A stretch of 64,000 bases of DNA from Lachnospiraceae bacterium C1.1 (GTDB lineage: Bacteria; Bacillota; Clostridia; Lachnospirales; Lachnospiraceae), in the NCBI GenBank assembly GCA_030434875.1, contig JAUISW010000001.1:1251501-1315500 (forward strand), given 5' to 3'. The position numbers and the translations under genes were made by a program. The notes under the pieces were generated by a model. The model searched no databases. It was given only the letters and a program-made list of their open reading frames with translations, and was not told the DNA's origin. How positions within the stretch are numbered: position 1 is the first letter of the stretch; the number at the start of each line of letters is the position of its first letter. Of this stretch, positions 57,789 to 64,000 are shown in pieces.

Positions 57789-58148
57789 ATGAAATACACC
57801 AAAGAACAACGTTTGGACATCGGCCGCCGAATATATGACGGCGAAATCACCAAGTATGACGCAGCCCAGCAGTATGATATCAGCCACCAAACAGCCAGGG
57901 ATTATATGAGGCTGTATCGTAATGAGAACCATTTGCCACCTAAAAATGGGCGTCAATCAAAAGATGGAACATCCATTCAAAAACCTGTTCCTGAACCGAA
58001 TAACCTTGAAGCATATGAAGCAATGTCAAAAGACGAACTGATTCAGGAGCTTGTCAAGGCGCGCATAACGGAGGCCCGGTTAAAAAAAGGTTACGAAGTG
58101 AAAGGGGATGGTTCAATAATTCGTTACAGCAGCAAGAATACCAGGTAA
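57789..58148 (+). CDS. IS3-family transposase OrfA
   Basis: 119 residues. A helix-turn-helix (YTKEQRLDIGRRIYDG...TARDYMRLYR) for DNA binding, then a leucine-containing helical region. AGGAGG lies 6 bases before ATG 57789. Near its end is an in-phase slippery heptamer A AAA AAA (58082-58088); -1 slippage there continues into the OrfB frame to form the fused OrfAB transposase. Confidence 0.88.
   Translation: MKYTKEQRLDIGRRIYDGEITKYDAAQQYDISHQTARDYMRLYRNENHLPPKNGRQSKDGTSIQKPVPEPNNLEAYEAMSKDELIQELVKARITEARLKKGYEVKGDGSIIRYSSKNTR
58082..58088 (+). other. slippery heptamer for -1 frameshift between orfA and orfB
   Basis: A AAA AAA in the orfA reading phase. The -1 frame is open from here into orfB (reading LKKRLRSERGWFNN onward), giving OrfAB from 57789 to 58996. 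IS3 elements are known to use this mechanism. Confidence 0.75.
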
Positions 58149-58195
58149 TCCTTGAGTTATCCGGAGAGTTCCCCGTAAAACTCTTATGTGAAGCC

Positions 58196-58996
58196 ATGGA
58201 TATTAACCGCAGCAGCTTCTATTATTGGAAGAAACATCTGGGAAATCCTGCACCAAGGACTAAGAACCTTATTGATAATGTGCAGCTATTCCTGGAATAC
58301 CACTTGAAATATCCCTCTCACGGATATAGATGGCTTAATGCCAAACTTCGTCTTGATACAGGCCTTATCTTATCTGATCCATATGCGCATAAATGCTGCA
58401 AGATTGCGGGAATAAAGAGCAAGGCCAAGCACTATAAGTATAAGAAACCGGGCGATTCGGGAAGAGTATTCCCGAATCTACTTTCAGCAGAGCTCAACAT
58501 TGACGGACCGTTGCAGTGCATTGTCAGTGACATGACGGCATTCTATGTAAAAGGCATTTATTATGAGCTGACGCTATATATGGATCTCTGGAATAATGAG
58601 ATTGTCAGCTATGCTTTATCGGCAAAACGCGGTGACCGCATGACTTACATAAGCGGCCTGGAGAATCTCCTTGAACTCAAGAAGGAACATTCCGAATTTC
58701 AGATGATTCTTCATAGCGATCAAGGATCTGTCTATGCATCAAAGGCATTCAATGATCTTTTGCCGATGTATGTGACTCGTTCCATGTCACGTGCCGGAAC
58801 TCCTACGGACAACGCTGCTATGGAATCCATCAATGGCTGGATCAAAGCAGAGCTTTTTATGGATTTCCATGTCACCGGTGAGAAGCCGGTAGAACAGGAA
58901 ATCGACGATTATATCGTCTTTTTCAATGAGCAGAGGCCTGCGTATTCACTTAATTACCTGACTCCAAAGCAGTACAGAGAAGCTCATGCAGCCTGA
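58196..58996 (+). CDS. IS3-family transposase OrfB (integrase catalytic domain)
   Basis: 266 residues from ATG 58196, though the natural product is probably the OrfAB fusion from an upstream frameshift. The DDE core is D112 (IVSDMTAF), D175 (HSDQGSVY) and E210 (AAMESING), with the 35-residue D-E spacing of the retroviral-integrase type. Apparently intact. Confidence 0.93.
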   Translation: MDINRSSFYYWKKHLGNPAPRTKNLIDNVQLFLEYHLKYPSHGYRWLNAKLRLDTGLILSDPYAHKCCKIAGIKSKAKHYKYKKPGDSGRVFPNLLSAELNIDGPLQCIVSDMTAFYVKGIYYELTLYMDLWNNEIVSYALSAKRGDRMTYISGLENLLELKKEHSEFQMILHSDQGSVYASKAFNDLLPMYVTRSMSRAGTPTDNAAMESINGWIKAELFMDFHVTGEKPVEQEIDDYIVFFNEQRPAYSLNYLTPKQYREAHAA

Positions 58997-59226
58997 TCTG
59001 CTCAAAGATCCGGAGCCAGAGGCAATAACCAGACACCGCCGAAGGCGGCTTGCCTTTGACATCCAGCCGGAAAGAATTGCTACAATAGAGTAACGACGGG
59101 CGAGCAAACTGATCTGCTCATGAGTCCATTGCCGTCGGCAGTGTCTGTCCAGCAATTCTTGGAGCGATGTCAAAGGTGTCGTCCGGATCGTGTAACTATT
59201 GAATTCAAGTGACTAAAAAACTTGAT
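58997..59226. repeat. non-coding 3' part of the IS3 element with large imperfect inverted repeat
   Basis: CCTTTGACATC...AAGAATTGCT (about 59051-59082) is repeated in inverted form as AGCAATTCTT...GATGTCAAAGG (about 59150-59176). Smaller GC-rich hairpins lie nearby (CCGCCGAAGGCGG). No gene is seen. It may be a structured tail or a remnant of another element. Confidence 0.5.
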
Positions 59227-59249
59227 TTCGTGTCCAAAATCTGTTGACT

Positions 59250-59839
59250 ACTGCAATTCTCTCCCGAAAATGATTTTTAATAAAAGAGATTACCCCCTTC
59301 ATCCTTTCAATGTCCTTCTGGACATTTATATTATCAACTTCTTTTCGTCTTACCATCCCCCTCTTGCTCATATGATATAAAAGCTCAAGGATAAGTGATT
59401 CCGACTTAAGAAAAGACATTTTAGAATTGTCATTAAAACCCTGAGCAAAAAGCTTTTCAAAAACATTTTTTATCTCTTCCGGGGCTTCCTCATCATCATT
59501 AATAAAATAATAATCATTGTAGGCAGGGAATGCTGCCTTTAGGAATGAAGGCTTGATTATCAATACATACGTTACAACCTCATCCACATCCACTAAATTC
59601 TTATCAGGCATAATAGAATGCATAAATTCAGAATTGGTAACAATACAATGTCCCGGCTTTTCATCTACTATCTCACCATTAATAAAATGTCTGGCATTAC
59701 CCTTTAGACAATAAGCAATTTCAAGTTCTTCATGCCAATGGCTGAATAATCTTTCATTAACCTCAAAAGTCACACTTCCCTGGATTGGTATCAGAATATA
59801 GGGCTTATTATCCTCATATTCAAAAAATTCATGATTCAT
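59250..59839 (-). pseudogene. AraC-family regulator, N-terminal fragment (interrupted by IS3-family element)
   Basis: The cupin-like sensor domain is recognisable (SHWHEELEIAYCLKGNARHFINGE), and a linker follows to the start of the DNA-binding region (ISFIKNHFRERIAV), after which the reading frame enters the IS and stops at 59213. ATG 59839 is 14 bases after the GH3 stop, so it was probably the second gene of a GH3-AraC-esterase series. The DNA-binding half is at 57387-57655. Confidence 0.88.
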
Positions 59840-59852
59840 AAAATACTATTTC

Positions 59853-61196
59853 TCAATTCTGCATCTGCAGTTTCACTCTGTATATACGTCTAAGCGATTC
59901 ATCAATCCTTCTCTCGTTGATCTCACCGCTTTCTACCGCGTCAATAATAGCCTGTCTTGCATTTTCCATATTAACAGGGGAAAGTATGATATCACAACCC
60001 GCCTCGATGGCAAGAACAGTTGCCTCAGATTCAGAATAGTTGTTGACTATCGCTCCCATATTCATTGCATCAGTAATTACTATACCATCATACCCCATTT
60101 CATTTCTCAATATCCCCTGTATTATTTGGGGTGACAATGACGATGGTGTCATATCTCCGGTTATTTTCGGCAATGATATATGTCCTGCCATGATCATTGA
60201 AATCCCGCTGCCGGTCTCTGCCTTAAAAGGAACAAGTTCTGTTTCCTCAAGCTCCTGAATTGTTTTGTCAGAAACAGCATATCCTTTATGAGAATCCTCT
60301 ACAGTATTTCCGTGCCCCGGAAAATGCTTGGCGCAGGATAAAACATTTTCTTCTTTAAGACCCCTGCTGAATTCCAAATCCATCTGAGATACAAGATCCT
60401 TATCTGTTCCAAAAGATCTCTTTTCCATAAGTTTATTACCTGAAACAGTTATCACATCCGCAACCGGAGCAAAATCAAGATTAAAACCATATTCTGACAA
60501 ATACGAACCTATGTATTTACCGGCTTCGTATGCATTTTCACTGTCTCCTGTCTTTCCGATCTCAACCATATCTCCGACATTGTCTTTATTAAATGCTGAA
60601 TTATTTGCAATTCTGGAAACTTTTCCGCCTTCCTCATCAATAGCCTGAAAAACAGGAAGTCCAAGAGTATCGTTACTGCATTCGCTAAAAAATTCAAGCA
60701 TTTCCCTGGTCTGATCAGGACCTGTAAGATTCTGCCCCATGTAAATAATTCCTGAAACGGGAAATTCCTTGAATTTACTTTTCGAAGCCTCATCTTTACC
60801 GCTGACAGAAGACTTACCCGTCAATGCTTCCGGTGTCACAATAAAAAGCTGGGAAACCTTAGTTTCCAATGATTCTTCTTTGATAATATTCTCAATTTTA
60901 AGATCAATATCATCTGGCTTATCAATATAGCTTTCAGCAGTTGAATTTGCAGAAACTGATTCCGGATCAACCTCTATCCTTGAAGCAGCTGTTAAGCCAT
61001 CATTATTTTTTTCAGCCTTAATTCCAAGTTCTTCTATATCAGCTTCATAAAATTCTGCTGTTTCTTCAGTCATTAAAGCTTCCTCAGTCGAAGCAGTATC
61101 AATAATATCTGTCTTACACAGCAATAAAAAAGCAATAAGCGTTAATACAAAAAGTATGATTATTACCGATATGCTGACCAGCTTTATTCTTTTCAT
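59853..61196 (-). CDS. GH3 beta-N-acetylhexosaminidase-like enzyme, membrane-anchored
   Basis: 447 residues. An N-terminal membrane helix (5-27) and a polar linker (~30-105) precede the GH3 barrel with KHFPGHGNTVEDSH (290-303, the His/Asp acid-base loop of NagZ-type enzymes) and GIVITDAMNMGAI (nucleophile D376). This subgroup removes N-acetylglucosamine from peptidoglycan or chitin fragments; extracellular. It lacks the second GH3 domain, as NagZ does. No strong ribosome site is seen before ATG 61196. Confidence 0.88.
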   Translation of the reverse strand: MKRIKLVSISVIIILFVLTLIAFLLLCKTDIIDTASTEEALMTEETAEFYEADIEELGIKAEKNNDGLTAASRIEVDPESVSANSTAESYIDKPDDIDLKIENIIKEESLETKVSQLFIVTPEALTGKSSVSGKDEASKSKFKEFPVSGIIYMGQNLTGPDQTREMLEFFSECSNDTLGLPVFQAIDEEGGKVSRIANNSAFNKDNVGDMVEIGKTGDSENAYEAGKYIGSYLSEYGFNLDFAPVADVITVSGNKLMEKRSFGTDKDLVSQMDLEFSRGLKEENVLSCAKHFPGHGNTVEDSHKGYAVSDKTIQELEETELVPFKAETGSGISMIMAGHISLPKITGDMTPSSLSPQIIQGILRNEMGYDGIVITDAMNMGAIVNNYSESEATVLAIEAGCDIILSPVNMENARQAIIDAVESGEINERRIDESLRRIYRVKLQMQN

Positions 61197-61257
61197 TTTA
61201 ATTTTGAAAACCCCATTTCATGGAATTATTTTTAATAAGTTATTTGATGAATAATTA

Positions 61258-62478
61258 TCATACCTCATCAACAGCCTGAAAGATGTAGAACTTTAGATAA
61301 TATGATTCATCCGCAGACCAGAGGATCGGGTGATCCGCTGCCTGTGTTCTGAACTCAACCTGCCTTAAACGTTTGTGAGCAGTTCTTGCTGCCTCTGCAA
61401 TAGTCTTTGTGAAAAGCTCCGGTGTCATAAAGTGCGAGCAGGAACAGGTTGCAAAATATCCTCCATCTTTAACCAGTTTAAGTCCCTGTATATTTATTTC
61501 CCTGTAGCCCTTTACTGCATTCTTCACAGATGCACGGTTCTTCGTAAATGCAGGAGGATCAAGTATCACAAGGTCATATGACTTACCTGACTTTACCTGA
61601 TCCGGAAGAAGCTCAAACACATCAGCAACTTCATAAGATACTATATTCTCAAGGCCGTTAAGCTTAGCGTTTTCTTTCGCCATCTCGATCGCAGTATCCG
61701 AAGCATCAACAGAAAGAACAGATCTGGCACCCGCTGCCGCTGCATTAAGCCCGAACGAACCTGTATGTGTAAAGCAGTCAAGCACATCCTTATCCTTGCA
61801 GAATCTTCTTATGGCTGCACGGTTGTTTTTCTGATCAAGAAAGAAACCAGTCTTCTGACCATTTTCCACATCAACAATGTATTTGACACCGTTTTCAACA
61901 ATATTGACCCTTGTATCGAAACTCTCTCCTATAAATCCCTTGGTTCTTTCGAGACCTTCAAGCTCTCTGACCTTTGCGTCAGACCTTTCATAAACACCAC
62001 GGATATTAATACCGTCCTCTGAGAGAACTTTCTTACAAAGATCGATTATAAGTGTTTTTAAGCGATCAATTCCGAGTGCCAGAGATTCGACTACTAAAAC
62101 ATCCTCAAACTTATCGATGGTGATTCCCGGAAGAAAATCCGCCTCACCAAAAATAAGACGGCAGGATGAAGTATCGATCACAGACTTTCTGTATTCCCAC
62201 GCATCTCTTACTCTCTTCTCTAAAAGCTCCTCTGTAACGGGCGCATCCTTGTGTCTCGACATAAGACGTGCTGTTATTTTTGACTTTGTATTTATATAGG
62301 CATATCCGAGAAAGTAACCATCAAAGTCATTGATCTCTACAATGTCACCATTTTCAAAATCGCCTCTGATCTCAGCTATCTCATTGTCAAATATCCAGGC
62401 TCCGCCGCTTTTTAAAAGCCTTCCGCCGCCTTTTTTCAATAAAATCTTTGCATCTGAATTCTTAATTAAATCTGTCAT
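61258..62478 (-). CDS. RlmI-type 23S rRNA cytosine-C5 methyltransferase
   Basis: 406 residues. A PUA-like RNA-binding domain (~10-95) is followed by a Rossmann methyltransferase with SAM site DCFTHTGSFGLNAAAAGA, and catalytic-region motif VILDPPAF, then a Cys-containing CSCSHF motif. RlmI methylates C1962 of 23S rRNA in E. coli; the target here is inferred. AGAGG precedes ATG 62478. Second gene after the small protein at 62488. Confidence 0.88.
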   Translation of the reverse strand: MTDLIKNSDAKILLKKGGGRLLKSGGAWIFDNEIAEIRGDFENGDIVEINDFDGYFLGYAYINTKSKITARLMSRHKDAPVTEELLEKRVRDAWEYRKSVIDTSSCRLIFGEADFLPGITIDKFEDVLVVESLALGIDRLKTLIIDLCKKVLSEDGINIRGVYERSDAKVRELEGLERTKGFIGESFDTRVNIVENGVKYIVDVENGQKTGFFLDQKNNRAAIRRFCKDKDVLDCFTHTGSFGLNAAAAGARSVLSVDASDTAIEMAKENAKLNGLENIVSYEVADVFELLPDQVKSGKSYDLVILDPPAFTKNRASVKNAVKGYREINIQGLKLVKDGGYFATCSCSHFMTPELFTKTIAEAARTAHKRLRQVEFRTQAADHPILWSADESYYLKFYIFQAVDEV

Positions 62479-62487
62479 TTTTACCTC

Positions 62488-62838
62488 TTAAATTAAATCT
62501 TTTCTGTCTTTCCACTCTTCAATAAGTTCAGAAAGTTCTGCATTATTTATTTCAACAGTCGGAAGATTTTTGACATCGTTTTCATCTTCTATAACTGTTG
62601 TGTCCTTACCAACAGTCAGGCTGCATCTGTTTCCCTGAAAATAAAACTCTTCTGCATTATCCGATAATATGGCTTCTAATTTCGGATAAAAAAGCTCATA
62701 GAAGTTTTTAATCTCCGATGTCAGAAAAACTCCCAAAAGTTCATATCTTTTGTCTTCAAATACTGCAACAAGACGTTTCTTTACCTTTGTATGGGATCTG
62801 TTATGAATTTCCTTTACAATAAATTCATGCTTTAACAT
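62488..62838 (-). CDS. Small soluble protein of unknown family, downstream of EndoU lipoprotein
   Basis: 116 residues, no signal peptide or membrane helix. The N-terminal half is basic (KEIHNRSHTKVKKRLVAVFE), the C-terminal half acidic (NAELSELIEEWKDRKD). I do not recognise the family. It begins 10 bases after the EndoU gene stop with GGGGGA upstream, so the two are translated as a pair, and the methyltransferase follows 9 bases later. A cytosolic partner or immunity protein for EndoU is possible but unsupported beyond position and size. Confidence 0.6.
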   Translation of the reverse strand: MLKHEFIVKEIHNRSHTKVKKRLVAVFEDKRYELLGVFLTSEIKNFYELFYPKLEAILSDNAEEFYFQGNRCSLTVGKDTTVIEDENDVKNLPTVEINNAELSELIEEWKDRKDLI

Positions 62839-62848
62839 ATAATCCCCC

Positions 62849-63574
62849 TTATTCCATTACCGGATAAGCAGTAATTATCTTATCATCATCAGTAAGTGCC
62901 ATATCTATTTCAATGCCATCATCTGTAATTCCGGCATATAAATTTCCGTTAAGGACTTCTCGTGCCTCATATGCTTCATTGATAGCATCCACTACTTCCT
63001 GCGGAGACATATCTTCCGGGTAAAAAGTAGAATACCCCTTATTTCCGCTTTTAGCAATACCATTTACCTTAACTTTACCTTCATATACGCCGTTACTGTC
63101 CGGCATGGATTTTGTTCCTTCTATGATCTCTCCTGCGGAGTCCTCTATAGCATCATAATGATATCCTGTTGCATTGCCTTTTTTATTGATTGTTCCAATA
63201 AAAATATGCTCTATTGCGGACGGAAGAAAAATCTCTGTATTCTCAAGATCATCAAGATCCGCTTCAGTGTATACCTTTGTCTCCTCAGCTTCATCTGACT
63301 CGCTTTCTGACTCAGTTTCTGCTTCTGTTTCTTCTGATTCTGATACAATCTCAGATTCAGTTTCTGCCTCTGTTTCAGATGCGGTTCCTTCGTGATCAGT
63401 TCTTTCTTCTGTAAATTCTGTAGATTTCTCTATAAATTCTTCCGTAGAAGGATCTGTCTCCGCACTCTCTTCCAATGAAGCATCAGACTGGTCAACATTA
63501 TATGACACCATGCTCCCACAGGCGGTCATCATTAATGCCGCAGTTATGGCCGAAATTAATATCCTCTTTTTCAT
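62849..63574 (-). CDS. EndoU-domain lipoprotein
   Basis: 241 residues. A lipoprotein signal (Cys19 in MTACGS), an 80-residue Glu/Ser/Thr linker (~33-105), then a domain with the bacterial EndoU pattern: IEHIFIGTIN (H123), GYHYDA (H139), GVYEGKVKVNG and STFYPEDMSPQEVVDAI. The two His would be catalytic in an EndoU ribonuclease, as found at the ends of contact-dependent toxins. The assignment is by pattern, not search. AGAGGA precedes ATG 63574. Outside the cell it could be an anchored nuclease or toxin-like effector. Confidence 0.65.
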   Translation of the reverse strand: MKKRILISAITAALMMTACGSMVSYNVDQSDASLEESAETDPSTEEFIEKSTEFTEERTDHEGTASETEAETESEIVSESEETEAETESESESDEAEETKVYTEADLDDLENTEIFLPSAIEHIFIGTINKKGNATGYHYDAIEDSAGEIIEGTKSMPDSNGVYEGKVKVNGIAKSGNKGYSTFYPEDMSPQEVVDAINEAYEAREVLNGNLYAGITDDGIEIDMALTDDDKIITAYPVME

Positions 63575-63586
63575 TTATCTGTCCTC

Positions 63587-63745
63587 TTATCCTAATTTTA
63601 TTTCATCACCCGAATGAACATATTCAAGCTGATCTCCCAAAATTTCCTTCATGATATCAAACGCGGGAAGACCTGTACAATGGCATGTATAATACTTTGT
63701 TTTATAGCTTTTAAGTTCATTTGCTATAAGGTTAATTATCTTCAT
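63587..63745 (-). CDS. 52-residue remnant or mini-protein like the C-terminus of MBL-fold hydrolases
   Basis: It encodes YYTCHCTGLPAFDIMKEILG near residues 18-37 and YVHSGDEIKLG at the end, matching the C-terminal end (HCTG motif) of metallo-beta-lactamase-fold hydrolases. The N-terminal HxHxDH metal site is absent. GGAGG lies 7 bases before ATG 63745, inside the MGMT gene end, and the two overlap by 14 bases. Either a gene fragment captured in this operon or an independent small protein. Confidence 0.55.
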   Translation of the reverse strand: MKIINLIANELKSYKTKYYTCHCTGLPAFDIMKEILGDQLEYVHSGDEIKLG

Positions 63746-64000
63746 CAGACATCCTCCATTGATATTTTTTAAGATCAACTCTGCTTTCAACGACTTCTAT
63801 CCCCTCTGCCCTTAAAAGCCTTGCCTGTTCGTCCTCTCCTCCAAAGGCAAATTTACCTGCGAGCTTTCCCTGTGAATTTACCACCCTGTAACAGGGAATA
63901 TTATCAGGATCCGGATTTTTATGAAGTGCATTTCCCACTGCCCTGGCCATCTTTCGGTCACCTGCAGCTTCGGCTACCTGTGCATAGGTTGCGACATTTC
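63732..64000 (-). CDS. MGMT/Ogt-family DNA-binding protein (5' end outside window)
   Basis: The frame is open to the window edge: VATYAQVAEAAGDRKMARAVGNAL, then IPCYRVVNSQGKLAGKFAFGG. This is the DNA-binding domain of O6-alkylguanine-DNA alkyltransferases. The active-site motif is PCYRV, with the Cys kept and the usual His replaced by Tyr, so it is closer to Ogt than to Cys-less alkyltransferase-like proteins. It would repair or recognise alkylated guanine. An N-terminal domain may lie beyond the window. Confidence 0.85.
   Translation of the reverse strand, partial: NVATYAQVAEAAGDRKMARAVGNALHKNPDPDNIPCYRVVNSQGKLAGKFAFGGEDEQARLLRAEGIEVVESRVDLKKYQWRMSDEDN

Larger units (their letters stand above)
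57656..59244 (+). mobile_element. IS3-family insertion sequence inside an AraC gene
   Basis: Inverted repeats TTTTGGACACGAA occur at 57681-57693 and, complemented, at 59227-59239. The 5-bp repeat TGACT at 57651-57655 and 59245-59249 could be the target duplication, but then the left end carries ~20 more bases before the repeat than the right. Removing the element at TGACT does not restore the AraC frame, so the exact ends are uncertain. It contains orfA and orfB. Confidence 0.88.

Noticed and set aside
57678-57956. 92-codon minus-strand frame inside the IS3 element
   Set aside because: It runs opposite to orfA and has no recognisable features.
1-64000. tRNA, rRNA and riboswitch genes
   Set aside because: No cloverleaf, rRNA segment or known riboswitch core could be recognised by eye in the intergenic gaps; weak candidates cannot be excluded without a covariance search.

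Overview
The window is AT-rich DNA with clostridial features: strong AGGAGG-type ribosome sites, tightly packed co-directional genes and bacterial U-tract terminators. The gene content is a 2-hydroxyacyl-CoA dehydratase activase-type protein, a PotABCD importer, four methyl-accepting chemotaxis proteins, secreted glycosidases and esterases, and an Mrp/Mbh-like antiporter. This fits an anaerobic, motile, plant-polymer-degrading Firmicute, probably a Lachnospiraceae (Butyrivibrio-like). The family assignment is inference; no rRNA or tRNA gene is present to confirm it.

Layout. 1-5.7 kb: end of an activase-type protein, a FeoA-like small protein, an rRNA pseudouridine synthase, a potassium channel fused to a cyclase-family hydrolase domain, and a ZIP metal transporter. 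5.8-14.7 kb: a nine-gene Mrp/Mbh-like operon with four NuoL/M/N-like subunits and no separate MrpC. 14.7-20.0 kb: a membrane acyltransferase-like protein and two chemoreceptors. 20.1-30.9 kb: chorismate synthase, a lactonase-family beta-propeller, potABCD, a debranching-enzyme relative that has lost its catalytic residues, TraX-like, DUF5662, UPF0303/HbpS-like and apt. 30.9-36.4 kb: an L,D-transpeptidase, a tannase-like lipoprotein, and a two-component system whose response regulator is split by a frameshift at an A7 tract. 36.7-42.0 kb: a chemoreceptor and a three-gene operon (condensation-like acyltransferase, DUF6320, Notum/pectin-acetylesterase-like). 42.3-48.2 kb: a MATE exporter and a gallate-decarboxylase-type cluster (UbiD, DUF554, UbiX, LpdD) with a LysR regulator. 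48.3-50.3 kb: an IS4-family element nested inside a MITE. 50.4-57.3 kb: a secreted GH43 protein, a chemoreceptor and an EstA-like esterase. 57.4-61.2 kb: an AraC regulator gene broken by an IS3-family element, and a GH3 enzyme. 61.2-64.0 kb: an RlmI-type methyltransferase, an unrecognised small protein, an EndoU-domain lipoprotein, an MBL-fold fragment and the end of an MGMT-family gene.

How the genes may work together. The tannase-like lipoprotein (32.3 kb) could release gallate from plant tannins outside the cell, and the UbiD/UbiX/LpdD set could decarboxylate it. GH43, EstA-like and Notum-like esterases point to arabinan, xylan or pectin as substrates. The antiporter would trade protons for sodium or potassium.

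The best-supported undescribed element is a 147-bp MITE-like repeat with 13-bp terminal inverted repeats (GTTACTGTTCACA). It occurs four times, once as a 37-bp remnant, and every copy is flanked by an 8-bp direct repeat. One copy has been hit by the IS4 element, which made its own perfect 10-bp duplication. Other points of interest are the channel-cyclase fusion, the degenerate GH13 protein, the in-phase slippery heptamer in the response regulator, a shared ATGTT-N10-AACAT palindrome before two predicted metal-handling genes, and an EndoU lipoprotein followed closely by a small orphan gene.
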